Origin: Bacteroidota bacterium
Lineage (GTDB): Bacteria; Bacteroidota; Bacteroidia; Bacteroidales; GCA-2711565
Assembly: GCA_018816945.1 (NCBI GenBank)
Contig: JAHIVC010000101.1
Span: forward strand, 124,001 to 188,000
Length of the DNA: 64,000 nucleotides
Direction: 5' to 3'
Part shown: positions 8,147 through 17,318 of the stretch, piece after piece
Layout: every line of letters begins with the position of its first letter
Numbering within the stretch: position 1 is the stretch's first letter
Notes under the pieces: generated by a model
Seen by the model: only the letters and a program-made list of their open reading frames with translations
Databases searched by the model: none
What the model was told of the DNA's origin: nothing
Program-made: the position numbers and the translations under genes

Positions 8147-10543
8147 TTATTCACTTTTTAACGAATCCACTGGATTTGATTTAGCAGCTATATAAGATTG
8201 ATATAGAACTGTACAAATAGCAAGTATTAATGAAATAAATCCTGCAAGAGCAAATATCCACCAACTAAATGTGGTTTGATATGCAAAATTTTCCAACCAT
8301 TTTTTTAGAAGATAGAACGACACGGGCCATGCAATTATATTTGCCACCAATATCCATATTGAAAAACTGCCTACTAAGAGTGATAAAATATTAGGGATAC
8401 TGGCACCATTTACTTTTCTAATGCCAATTTCTTTGGTTCTTTGCTGAGTCATAAATGAGGCTAAACCTAATAAACCAATACAAGCGATAAAGATTCCAAG
8501 TAATGACAATACGGTAAGAAATTGTCCCATTTGTTCTTCACTTTTATATTGTTTATCAAAATTTTGATCAAGGAAGAAATACTCAAAAGGATAGTTGGGC
8601 ATTAAGCTATTATAGGTTGTCTCAATTTGCTTTAATGTTGCAAGATAATCAGCATATTTAATGTCCAAGACAAACAATTTAAAATCATCTGTCATTTGAT
8701 AAATTCCCATCGGGCCAACACTTTCCTGCAAGCCTTTGAAATGAAAATCTTTAAAAACCCCAACGATTCTGGTCCTATCGTTCCAAATATACTTCCCTAT
8801 GGCTTCTTCAGCATTACTCCAACCAAAGGTTTTTAATGCAGACTCATTTATCATCATTTCATTTATTCTGCTACCTTGATTACCAGGCTTAAATGAATTT
8901 CCTGCGATAAATTGAAGATCAATCAAATCGGTAAAATCTTCGTCAACCTGATAATAATTCACCAGAAATGTTCGAATATTTTCTTCTCCCGGCAAATAGG
9001 TTCGCCAGCCATAGTTCCATTCGCCGGGAATGGATGAACAAAATGCGCTTTTATTCACCTGGGGTATTTTTAAAAACTCCTGCTTAATTTGTTTATACTC
9101 ATTTAAACCGATTACTTCTCTTGGAAATCTCAAAACCAACTTTTGTTCTTTATCGAAGCCCAGCGGGTAATTCTTCATGAAATTCAATTGTTTATATATC
9201 AGCATCACACTAATAATAAGACCTACCGATACTGCAAATTGAAAAATGACCAGTCCCTTCCTGATCCATACAGATACAAAACCAGTCTTGATGTTTCCCT
9301 GAAAAATCAATATTGGCTTTAAAGATGAAAGAAACAATGCAGGGTAACTACCCGACAGAAGACTGGTAAAAAGGATTAAAATTCCGATTGAAATGAGGAG
9401 TGCAGGGTTTGAATAATCCACCTTTAATCGGGCATCAAGAAGTTGATTTACACTCGGAAGAAAAAATTCAACCAAAAACATGGCGATCACATGTGCAATA
9501 AAAACATAAATAAAAGATTCGAAAAGAAACTGAACGATCAAAGTTTTTCTGCCGGCACCAACTGTCTTACGGATTCCGATTTCACGAACCCTATTCATAA
9601 ATTTTGCAGTGGTGAGATTCATATAATTAATACATGCAATGAATAATATCAACATGCCAATAGTCATGAAAACTTTGAGGTAGGAGAGATTTCCTGATGG
9701 TTTCATTTCAAATTCATCATGCGATTGCAAATGAATGTCTTTTAAAGGCTGCAGGTAATGATAAACTATACGTTTCATTCCTTCCCTATCTTGTGGATCT
9801 ACATTGTATTTTGCTTCCAGGGGTTTAAGAGTCTCAGCAAAAGCGCTGACATCCGTTCCTTCTCTGAGCTTGATATAAGTCATCGATTGCCCGCCCCATC
9901 CTTCATCCATCCAGAGCATATCGGTATTTATGAAAGGAGATGGATGCCATGAGCATATCAAATCGGGATTCATATGGCTGTTATCAGGCCAATCCTCTAT
10001 TACTGCGGTTACTTCATATTTTAAGGTATCATTGATAATAACCTTACCGATTGGATCAATGTTTCCAAACAGAATTTTTGCCAGGTTTTCGGTTATCACA
10101 GCTGTGCTGGGCCTGGTTACCTGGTCCTTTGTCAACCCTTTCACAATTTTTTGAGGAAATAATTCAAAGAAATCCTGATCCACCCTGAGGGGTCGGTCGA
10201 TGTTTACTTTTGAATCATTGAATCTCACCGGTGTTTTCATTTGCCCCCTGCTGAATCGTATGGCTTTCTCAACCTGAGGAAAGTCTTCCCTTAATACTTT
10301 AGCCAGTGGAGGCGATGCAGCAATTCGCTCATAGGTAAGGGTATTGGTTTGGATTTTTGAGATTACACGGTAGATTCTTTGATAGTCGGGATAATATTTA
10401 TCATAGCTAAATTCCTGATAAACATATAGGTAAATAAATATTGCACAGGCAATTCCAATGGACAACCCCAAAATATTTATGATAAAAAATCCTTTGGTGC
10501 GGATGATATTCCTACCTGTGATCTTGAGATAATATTTTAGCAT
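8147..10543 (-). CDS. FtsX/MacB-type ABC transporter permease (second of tandem pair)
   Basis: 798 residues. Layout typical of Bacteroidota FtsX-like permeases: N-terminal helix (about 18-42), a MacB-type periplasmic domain, three central helices with the FtsX signature TAKFMNRVREIGIRKTVGAG (about 310-329), a further helix, a second periplasmic domain and three C-terminal helices with QQRTKEIGIRKVNGAS. Such proteins usually work with a separate ATPase to move lipids, peptides or drugs, or to signal mechanically; none is encoded in this window. It starts 18 bp after the upstream paralogue's stop. Likely expressed from the sigma-54-type promoter at 12991-13005. Confidence 0.92.
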   Translation of the reverse strand: MLKYYLKITGRNIIRTKGFFIINILGLSIGIACAIFIYLYVYQEFSYDKYYPDYQRIYRVISKIQTNTLTYERIAASPPLAKVLREDFPQVEKAIRFSRGQMKTPVRFNDSKVNIDRPLRVDQDFFELFPQKIVKGLTKDQVTRPSTAVITENLAKILFGNIDPIGKVIINDTLKYEVTAVIEDWPDNSHMNPDLICSWHPSPFINTDMLWMDEGWGGQSMTYIKLREGTDVSAFAETLKPLEAKYNVDPQDREGMKRIVYHYLQPLKDIHLQSHDEFEMKPSGNLSYLKVFMTIGMLILFIACINYMNLTTAKFMNRVREIGIRKTVGAGRKTLIVQFLFESFIYVFIAHVIAMFLVEFFLPSVNQLLDARLKVDYSNPALLISIGILILFTSLLSGSYPALFLSSLKPILIFQGNIKTGFVSVWIRKGLVIFQFAVSVGLIISVMLIYKQLNFMKNYPLGFDKEQKLVLRFPREVIGLNEYKQIKQEFLKIPQVNKSAFCSSIPGEWNYGWRTYLPGEENIRTFLVNYYQVDEDFTDLIDLQFIAGNSFKPGNQGSRINEMMINESALKTFGWSNAEEAIGKYIWNDRTRIVGVFKDFHFKGLQESVGPMGIYQMTDDFKLFVLDIKYADYLATLKQIETTYNSLMPNYPFEYFFLDQNFDKQYKSEEQMGQFLTVLSLLGIFIACIGLLGLASFMTQQRTKEIGIRKVNGASIPNILSLLVGSFSIWILVANIIAWPVSFYLLKKWLENFAYQTTFSWWIFALAGFISLILAICTVLYQSYIAAKSNPVDSLKSE

Positions 10544-10561
10544 AACTGAAAATTATTTTTT

Positions 10562-12934
10562 TTATTCACATTTCAACGCATCTACAGGGTTTGCTTTTGC
10601 AGCTTTTAATGCCTGGAAAATTGTGGTTAAATTTGCAATAACTAATGTGATCAGTCCGGCCATAATAAATGGCCAAATACTTATATTAATGTGATATGCA
10701 TATTTTTCCAACCACCTTGAAAGAAAATAATAAGCCAACGGCCATGCAATTATATTTGCCAAAAGCACCCATTTCGAAAACTCTTTGCTTAACAACATGA
10801 CAATACCCAAGATGGAAGCACCATGAACTTTTCTCACCCCAATTTCCTTGGTTCGGCATTGAGCCATAAAGGAGGTTAAACCTAGTAATCCGAGACAACC
10901 TATGAAAATTCCCAAGCCAGATAGTCCGGTAAATATTTCAGCCATTAGTTCTTCCGATCTATATTGTTTATCAAATTCCTGATCAAGGAAAAAGTATTCA
11001 AACTGGGTATTTGGGAACAGATTATCAAATACTTTCTCAGTCGCTATGATACTTTGCTTATGATCAGAATTGCCAATATCCAGGATTAAATACTCAAAAC
11101 AACAATTATTGAAATTAAAAAATAAATTCTCGATCTTTTCGTGTAATCCTTCATGATGATAATCCTTTACAACTCCAATTATTCTTGATCGATTATTAAA
11201 TATCCTTTTACCAATCGATTCTTCTGGAGATTCAAAACCAAGGGTTTTTACAGCTGTTTCATTGATAATACAGTCATATTGACCTTTACTAATAAATCTA
11301 TCATCAGGATGAAAATCCCTTCCTGCAACAATTACTAACTTTAAAGTAGTACAAAAATCTTCATCAATTAGACATTCTATTGCAGGAAACGCACGGGTAT
11401 TGCCTTCTCCAGGAAAAAACATATAGACATCCTGACTGGGCCTACCAGGAATAATACTAGAAAAAGAGCAGAATTTAACATTGGGTATTTGCATGAATTG
11501 TGACTTTACGCCAGATTGTATATCATTATTAATCAAATTCTTAGGAAATTGAATTATCAACTTATGGTCCCTGTCAAAACCCAACTCATAATCTTTCATA
11601 AATAACATTTGTTTGTAAATTACGAGAACTGTAATTACCAAAATAATAGATATTACAAATTGAAAAATTACGAGCATACGCCTGATAGTCCCTGAACCTG
11701 ATCCGATATGTACAACCCTTTTAAGAATTCGATCAGGTTTTGAAGAAGATAAAAGGAAAGCGGGATAAGTACCTGAGATTAGTGTGGTAACTAAAATCAA
11801 GGAAATAATACACATTCCAACTCTCATATTCAAATAATCAATCTTCAAACTCATTTGCAATAATGTATTCAAATATGGTAAGGTGATCTCTACCAAGAAA
11901 ATGGCAATGACATGTGCAATAAAAGTAAAAATTAAAGATTCGAATAAAAACTGAAAAAACAATATAGATTTATTTGCTCCTATTGTTTTCCTGATTCCAA
12001 TATCCTTTGCCCTGCTGACATGTTTTGCAGTGGTGAGGTTCATATAATTAATACATGCAATTAATAATATCAAAATCCCAACAAACGAATACAGATATAG
12101 TCGGTTACTATTTCCAGATACTGTTACATCTGCAGAAAGACTCGAATTAAAATGAATATCCGATAATGCCTGAATAAAGAATACTTTGTTATACTCAGGA
12201 TTAAATTTTGCACCCATTTCCGATTTATAAATATCCCTGATTTCATTATTAAAAACCCTTACATCTGTTTTGGGCTTAAATTTCACGTAGACATACGCAA
12301 ATGCTGCCCACATTGTTAAATCATATTCATGAGGTTCAAATGATAAAATAAAATCAAAATTAATATGAGTGTTTATAGGCCAATCATTAATCACTCCCTT
12401 TATTTCATAGTTGATATCATTATAAATAAAGATTTCACCCAGAGGGTTCTTATTTTTGAAATATCGCTCTGCAATTTTTTTTGTGACAACACAAGTATTT
12501 GGTTCACCGATAGCATTACTATTTCCATAAACAAAATCAGCAGCAAATAATTGAAAAAAATTAGGGTCAGCTTTTACTCCATTATAACTACTGATTAATT
12601 CATTGTGTAACGACATGGAACCATCATTTAATTTAGTGAAATAACATAAGCCTTCAATTTGAGGATAATTGTTTTTTATAACAGGGATTAATCCTAAAGA
12701 ACATTTGGCCTTATGGGTTGGCTCACTGGTACCAAACTGATAGTCATCAGTTATGATACGGTATATTTGTTTGTGGTCCTTAATGTTTTTATCATAACTC
12801 AATTCAAAGTCTGCATAGAGGTATACTACAAAGGCACAGGCAATCCCAATGGACAACCCCAAAATATTTATGATAAAAAATTCTTTAGTGCGAACAATAT
12901 TTCTACTTACGATTTTAAGATAATATTTTAGCAT
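10562..12934 (-). CDS. FtsX/MacB-type ABC transporter permease (first of tandem pair)
   Basis: 790 residues with the same architecture as its downstream neighbour: MLKYYLKIVSRNIVRTKEFF start, the FtsX signature TAKHVSRAKDIGIRKTIGAN, and the C-terminal CRTKEIGVRKVHGASILGIV. The two genes are tandem paralogues that have diverged widely but keep near-identical DNA patches over their first codons and around the first FtsX motif. It is the first gene of the operon. The divergent regulator/kinase pair and the sigma-54-type promoter indicate signal-dependent expression. Transported substrate unknown. Confidence 0.92.
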   Translation of the reverse strand: MLKYYLKIVSRNIVRTKEFFIINILGLSIGIACAFVVYLYADFELSYDKNIKDHKQIYRIITDDYQFGTSEPTHKAKCSLGLIPVIKNNYPQIEGLCYFTKLNDGSMSLHNELISSYNGVKADPNFFQLFAADFVYGNSNAIGEPNTCVVTKKIAERYFKNKNPLGEIFIYNDINYEIKGVINDWPINTHINFDFILSFEPHEYDLTMWAAFAYVYVKFKPKTDVRVFNNEIRDIYKSEMGAKFNPEYNKVFFIQALSDIHFNSSLSADVTVSGNSNRLYLYSFVGILILLIACINYMNLTTAKHVSRAKDIGIRKTIGANKSILFFQFLFESLIFTFIAHVIAIFLVEITLPYLNTLLQMSLKIDYLNMRVGMCIISLILVTTLISGTYPAFLLSSSKPDRILKRVVHIGSGSGTIRRMLVIFQFVISIILVITVLVIYKQMLFMKDYELGFDRDHKLIIQFPKNLINNDIQSGVKSQFMQIPNVKFCSFSSIIPGRPSQDVYMFFPGEGNTRAFPAIECLIDEDFCTTLKLVIVAGRDFHPDDRFISKGQYDCIINETAVKTLGFESPEESIGKRIFNNRSRIIGVVKDYHHEGLHEKIENLFFNFNNCCFEYLILDIGNSDHKQSIIATEKVFDNLFPNTQFEYFFLDQEFDKQYRSEELMAEIFTGLSGLGIFIGCLGLLGLTSFMAQCRTKEIGVRKVHGASILGIVMLLSKEFSKWVLLANIIAWPLAYYFLSRWLEKYAYHINISIWPFIMAGLITLVIANLTTIFQALKAAKANPVDALKCE

Positions 12935-12990
12935 AATTAAAGGTATTTATTTTATTAATAGCACTATATATACCAACAGGATTAGTCATG

Positions 12991-13005
12991 ACAATGAGCA
13001 TGCCA
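12991..13005 (-). promoter_or_regulatory. Candidate sigma-54 promoter of the ABC permease operon
   Basis: Minus-strand sequence TGGCATGCTCATTGT fits the -24/-12 sigma-54 pattern TGGCAYR-N4-TTGCW, with GT in place of GC at -12. It lies 57 bp upstream of the permease ATG, in the direction of the permease operon and next to the divergent gene for a sigma-54 activator. Consensus comparison only. Confidence 0.55.
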
Positions 13006-13089
13006 TCCTTTTATAAGCCTGATTATCTGAAACATGAATGATTCTTTAACTACATATAAAGAGAATTTTGTTCAATATCCGTCACCCTT

Positions 13090-13107
13090 ATGTTGTATTC
13101 TGAACAT
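13090..13107. promoter_or_regulatory. Inverted repeat ATGTT-N8-AACAT, candidate activator site
   Basis: An 18-bp imperfect palindrome lies about 85 bp upstream of the sigma-54-type promoter, the usual range for an enhancer-binding protein. It also sits just upstream of the -7 box for the regulator gene, so occupancy would be expected to affect the regulator's own transcription. Inferred target of the response regulator at 13143. Confidence 0.4.
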
Positions 13108-13113
13108 TTTATC

Positions 13114-13121
13114 TATTTTTG
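13114..13121 (+). promoter_or_regulatory. Bacteroidota -7 promoter box of the regulator/kinase operon
   Basis: TATTTTTG is an exact TAnnTTTG match with TTG 18 bp upstream (13093-13095). It predicts a transcript start near 13126, about 17 nt before the ATG at 13143. Confidence 0.6.
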
Positions 13122-13142
13122 AAAGAAGAATAAAAATTATAT

Positions 13143-14519
13143 ATGAGCAGTAAAACAGGAAATATTTTAATAATAGATGACAATTTAGATATTTTGAGTT
13201 CTCTGACTCAACTATTAAAATATGATTTCAATTCGATCAAAACACTGGCGAACCCCAATCTAATTCTTGAAACAATTCAACAACAAACATTTGATGTTAT
13301 TTTATTGGATATGAATTTTTCGGCCGGAATCAATACCGGAAATGAAGGAATTTTTTGGCTAAGAGAAATTTTAAAAATTGATCCAGGTTCGGTAATCATC
13401 CTGATAACTGCTTATGCCGACATCAGCCTGACTGTAACCGCAATTAAGGAAGGTGGGTTTGATTTTATAGTTAAGCCCTGGGATCCGCAAAAACTCATCA
13501 CCTCATTAAAAGCCGGGGTTAAATACAAAAAAACTTTGAGGGAGGTCAAAAACCTAAAATCGAAACAAAAATCCATTTCAGAAAATTTAAATCAACAGCA
13601 TGATCCAATTATTGGAAATTCAACAAAAATTTTAGAGTTGCACAGAACGATTGCTAAAATTGCCCCAACCAACGCCAATGTGTTTTTATACGGAGAAAAT
13701 GGAACAGGCAAGGAGTTAATTGCCCGTGAAATTCACCGAAAATCAAACCGATCGAATGCTGCATTCATCAGCATTGACATGGGAACGATTAGCGAATCAC
13801 TTTTTGAAAGTGAACTTTTCGGACACACCAAAGGATCATTCACCGATGCAAAAGAAGATAAAATGGGACGAATCGAAATTGCATCGGGAGGAACCCTTTT
13901 TTTAGATGAAATAACCAATTTAAGCCTACCCTTGCAGGCAAAATTATTAACCGTTTTACAAAACCGTGAAGTGATAAAGGTTGGAAGCTCCACCCCTATT
14001 CCAATTGACATACGGTTGATTTGTGCAACAAATATGAATATTAATGATCTTATTACAGGAAATTTATTCCGAGAAGATTTATACTATAGATTGAATACCA
14101 TTGAACTTAATATTCCGCCTTTGAGAGAACGAGTTTCAGATCTTCATTCCTTAACCGATTACTTCATTAAAAAATTTGAGAAAAAATACAATAAGGGACC
14201 TTTCAAAATCAGTCAGGATGCAATTTCAGCGCTGGAAAACCATCACTGGCCGGGAAACATCAGGGAATTAAAACACAGCATTGAACGTACCATCATCTTA
14301 TCTGAATCAAATATTATCAGGCAAGAAGACATTTTTCAATCGCAGTTGAGCAATAGAAAAGCAAAAACATTGAACAATATCCAAAGTCTAGCTGAAATTG
14401 AAAAAGAAACCATTAACCGTGCCCTTAAAATTTCAGAAGGCAATTTGAGTCAGGCTTCAAAAATTTTGAAAATATCGCGTACTACTTTGTATTCAAAAAT
14501 GGAAAAACATGGTTTATAA
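13143..14519 (+). CDS. NtrC-family sigma-54-dependent response regulator
   Basis: 458 residues. Receiver domain: acidic pair D12/D13, phospho-acceptor D56 in ILLDMNFS, conserved K in VKPW. Central AAA+ domain: Walker A GENGTGKE, sigma-54 contact loop GSFTDA (a variant of GAFTGA), Walker B GGTLFLDEI, and RLICATN. C-terminal Fis-type helix-turn-helix: GNLSQASKILKISRTTLYSK. This protein activates sigma-54 promoters after phosphorylation by its kinase, whose gene overlaps by 11 bp. The divergent ABC permease operon with a sigma-54-like promoter is the obvious target; that is inference from position. Confidence 0.94.
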   Translation: MSSKTGNILIIDDNLDILSSLTQLLKYDFNSIKTLANPNLILETIQQQTFDVILLDMNFSAGINTGNEGIFWLREILKIDPGSVIILITAYADISLTVTAIKEGGFDFIVKPWDPQKLITSLKAGVKYKKTLREVKNLKSKQKSISENLNQQHDPIIGNSTKILELHRTIAKIAPTNANVFLYGENGTGKELIAREIHRKSNRSNAAFISIDMGTISESLFESELFGHTKGSFTDAKEDKMGRIEIASGGTLFLDEITNLSLPLQAKLLTVLQNREVIKVGSSTPIPIDIRLICATNMNINDLITGNLFREDLYYRLNTIELNIPPLRERVSDLHSLTDYFIKKFEKKYNKGPFKISQDAISALENHHWPGNIRELKHSIERTIILSESNIIRQEDIFQSQLSNRKAKTLNNIQSLAEIEKETINRALKISEGNLSQASKILKISRTTLYSKMEKHGL

Positions 14520-15855
14520 AAATTTTTACTTCCAACTCATCGGACGCATCATCCTCATCAGTCTTAACATATTTTGGGTAAGTATTGCCATTCAGGATTT
14601 GAATAGGGTGTATACCTTTATTGTCGCTTTCAGTTTGGTAATAATTCAAATCGTTGCATTTGTTCATTACTTTAACAAAACCAACCGCAACCTGACTAAC
14701 TATTTCTCATCGCTTTTATCCAAAGATTTTTCCCAATCATTAACCAGACAACCTATTAAATCTTTATCCGATTTGAACGTGATTACAGAAGGAATTAAAG
14801 AATTAATCCGCTCTTCGGTTATTGAAAAAGAAAATCATTACAACTATTTAAAACATGTAGTTTCGCATATCGAAACCGGATTAATTTCTGCAACAAGCGA
14901 AGGTAAAATTCTGCTGATGAATAATGCTGTTAAGAAACTGTTCAACATTCTTCCCTCCGTCGAGATTTTTCAAATCAACAATTTACCTAAAGAAATTACT
15001 TCGATTTTAAAACAAATAAAAAACGACCGGCAGTTAAGTTTAAGCCTAAATCGCAATACTGAAAAAGTGCCCGTTTTAGTTCGTAAAACTACTTTTATAT
15101 TGAATGAACAGGAAGTATTCATCGTCACTTTTCAGAACATCAAAAACGCGATGGAAGAAAAAGAACTGGAATCGTGGCAAAAGCTGATCAGCATTTTGAG
15201 CCATGAGATCATGAACTCCATGACCCCAATTACCACTTTAACGCATGCGATAAAAAAATCAATTGAAGTGGAAGCTGAAAATTTGAAAAATTCTCAAATT
15301 CAAAATTCAACCATCGAAGATATTTTAAGCAATACCAATACTATTGAAAAAAGAAGTTTGGGTTTGATCGACTTTGTGAACAATTATCGGAATTTAACCA
15401 AAGTAAAATCCTTACAAGTAGAAAACTTCAATATCGGGCATTTATTCAGGAATGTAATCGACCTGTTCAAACCTGAATTCGATAAACTCAACATCAGGCA
15501 TGAAATCAAAATAGAATCAGAAAATCACATGGTATCGGCTGATTTCAAGCTTTTGGAACAGGTACTGATCAATCTTATTAAAAACGCTTTGGAATCATTT
15601 AGCAACACGGAAAATAAACAAATTCAATTCAAAGTATTTTTTGAAAATGAATCTAATTTTATTCAAATTTCCGATAACGGATGTGGCATTTCAAAAGAAC
15701 AAATAGATCAGGTTTTCATTCCATTTTATACTACTAAAACGAATGGTTCAGGAATAGGTTTAAGCTTATCTCGCCAAATCATGCGTTTGCATGGCGGAGA
15801 AATCAGCATTCGATCGGAAGAAAATAAAGGCACCATTGTGACGCTACGATTTTAA
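14509..15855 (+). CDS. Membrane-bound sensor histidine kinase (NtrB/NtrY type)
   Basis: 448 residues. Two transmembrane helices at about 9-28 and 33-53 with almost no periplasmic loop suggest sensing in or at the membrane. A PAS-like region (about 115-215) follows, then the phospho-acceptor motif LSHEIMNSMTPI with H232, N-box QVLINLIKNALES, G1 SDNGCGIS, F-box FIPFYTTK and G2 GSGIGLSLS. The start overlaps the regulator gene by 11 bp, so the pair is translationally coupled and the kinase is the cognate partner. A decayed second copy of a kinase tail follows at once. Confidence 0.94.
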   Translation: MVYKNFYFQLIGRIILISLNIFWVSIAIQDLNRVYTFIVAFSLVIIQIVAFVHYFNKTNRNLTNYFSSLLSKDFSQSLTRQPIKSLSDLNVITEGIKELIRSSVIEKENHYNYLKHVVSHIETGLISATSEGKILLMNNAVKKLFNILPSVEIFQINNLPKEITSILKQIKNDRQLSLSLNRNTEKVPVLVRKTTFILNEQEVFIVTFQNIKNAMEEKELESWQKLISILSHEIMNSMTPITTLTHAIKKSIEVEAENLKNSQIQNSTIEDILSNTNTIEKRSLGLIDFVNNYRNLTKVKSLQVENFNIGHLFRNVIDLFKPEFDKLNIRHEIKIESENHMVSADFKLLEQVLINLIKNALESFSNTENKQIQFKVFFENESNFIQISDNGCGISKEQIDQVFIPFYTTKTNGSGIGLSLSRQIMRLHGGEISIRSEENKGTIVTLRF

Positions 15856-15882
15856 AATGAATCCTTATATTTCCTGATTTAG

Positions 15883-16056
15883 GATGCAAATGCAACAATC
15901 AATAATGTTTATATTCCTTTTGATACCGCCAAAGATGAGGGATCGGGAATAGGTCTAAGCCTCTCAAAGCAAATTGTTCTATTACATAAGGGCAGCATCA
16001 TTCTTGAATCGGAATTGGGAAAAGGAACGGATGTCTACATTCTTTTAAATAACTAA
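15883..16056 (+). pseudogene. Remnant of a histidine kinase C-terminal ATPase domain
   Basis: A frame open only from just after a TAG (15880-15882) to TAA (16054-16056) encodes about 57 residues matching the end of an HATPase domain: VYIPFDTAKDEGSGIGLSLS (F-box plus G2), then KQIVLLHKGSI and a final ELGKGTDVYILLNN. It parallels the last 60 residues of the intact kinase 28 bp upstream but is clearly diverged. No start codon or upstream kinase parts are present. Confidence 0.8.
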
Positions 16057-16095
16057 ATTTTATTGCTCAAATTTTTTTATAAAACCCAAAATTTC

Positions 16096-16103
16096 TATCT
16101 TTG
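16096..16103 (+). promoter_or_regulatory. Bacteroidota -7 promoter box of kdsA
   Basis: TATCTTTG, an exact TAnnTTTG. The predicted transcript start (about 16108) is downstream of the TTG at 16101 and 17 nt before ATG 16125, which decides the kdsA start in favour of 16125. Confidence 0.6.
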
Positions 16104-16124
16104 GAACAAACCAAAAAGAAAAAT

Positions 16125-16937
16125 ATGCTACCAAATATCCCCAACCTAAAGTACCAGGACAGTACTAACTTTTTCCTGATTGCAGGTCCCTGCGTTGTTG
16201 AAAATGAAGCAGTTTCGTTCATTATTGCTGAACAATTGGTTAAAATTGCCAATAAATATCAGATTCCACTGATTTTTAAAGCATCATACAAAAAAGCAAA
16301 CCGTTCGAAAATTGAATCTTTTACAGGTATTGGTGATTTTGAAGCACTCAAGATTATTGAACAAATTGGGTTTGAATTTAACATCCCAACTTTAACCGAC
16401 ATCCATTCGGAAGCTGAAGCCGTAGTTGCTGCCGAATATGTTGATATTTTACAAATTCCGGCTTTCTTATGCCGACAAACCGAATTATTGGTTGCAGCTG
16501 CTTATACCGGAAAGTTCGTGAATATCAAAAAAGGCCAGTTCCTTTCACCCGAAGCCATGAAATTTGCGGTTGAAAAGATCAAACAATCGGGCAACGATAA
16601 CATCATGCTTACCGAAAGGGGAACCATGTTCGGTTATCAGGATTTGGTGGTTGATTATCGTGGAATTGCAGAAATGCAGAAAAATAAGGTCCCTGTTATT
16701 TTGGATATCACCCATTCATTGCAGCAACCGAATCAATCGAGCGGTGTTTCGGGCGGTAAGCCCGAATTGATTGAAACCATAGCCAAAGCAGGTATTGCCG
16801 TTGGAGTTGACGGTATTTTTATTGAAACACATCCCGATCCCGAAAATGCAAAATCAGATGGTTCGAACATGTTGCACCTTGATTATTTAGAAGATCTGAT
16901 CGAAAAACTGGTGAGGGTAAGGGAAGCTATCTCCTAA
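16125..16937 (+). CDS. kdsA: 3-deoxy-8-phosphooctulonate synthase
   Basis: 270 residues, normal for the family. Motifs: FLIAGPCVVENE near the N-terminus, FKASYKKANRSKIESFTG (phosphate/PEP binding), DILQIPAFLCRQTELL, NIKKGQFLSPEAM, LTERGTMFGYQDLVVDYR and DGIFIETHPDPENAKSDG. It condenses arabinose-5-phosphate with PEP to make KDO-8-phosphate for lipopolysaccharide. An in-frame TTG at 16101 would add eight residues but lies inside the promoter box. A degraded piece of a second kdsA lies 2.8 kb downstream, on the far side of hppA. Confidence 0.95.
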   Translation: MLPNIPNLKYQDSTNFFLIAGPCVVENEAVSFIIAEQLVKIANKYQIPLIFKASYKKANRSKIESFTGIGDFEALKIIEQIGFEFNIPTLTDIHSEAEAVVAAEYVDILQIPAFLCRQTELLVAAAYTGKFVNIKKGQFLSPEAMKFAVEKIKQSGNDNIMLTERGTMFGYQDLVVDYRGIAEMQKNKVPVILDITHSLQQPNQSSGVSGGKPELIETIAKAGIAVGVDGIFIETHPDPENAKSDGSNMLHLDYLEDLIEKLVRVREAIS

Positions 16938-17318
16938 TATTTTTTAAATAATTTTACTTTTCACATTTAGAAAAATTTGTCTAATATCTAAAGTCTAACG
17001 TCTTATATCTCCGACTGACTGAAGACCCCTTGATGGTGGCAACTAAAAAGTAAGATCGGACATCAATATCACTGATTTCGGACCGCCCTTTTTTGAGAAA
17101 AATCATCGCCCCTCAATCTATATTTTATACAGCACTTTTTTGTATTTGATCTGCTTGGTTAAAATTGTGTTTTACGGCATTTATTTAGTTAGTTTCTAAA
17201 TACAAATTTCCTAACTTTAAGGCTTCGATAAATCAGGTTCATTGATTATCAGCTTGTCTGTCAATGACACTGGTTAACAATGAATTAACTTTTTATGAAA
17301 AATTAAACTTTTAAAATT
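16938..17318. other. Gene-free spacer between kdsA and hppA
   Basis: About 380 bp without a coding frame I can support. The only site noted is TAACTTTA at 17212-17219, one base off the Bacteroidota -7 box and a weak candidate for the hppA promoter, which would leave a leader of about 95 nt. No terminator hairpin is obvious after kdsA. Confidence 0.4.
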
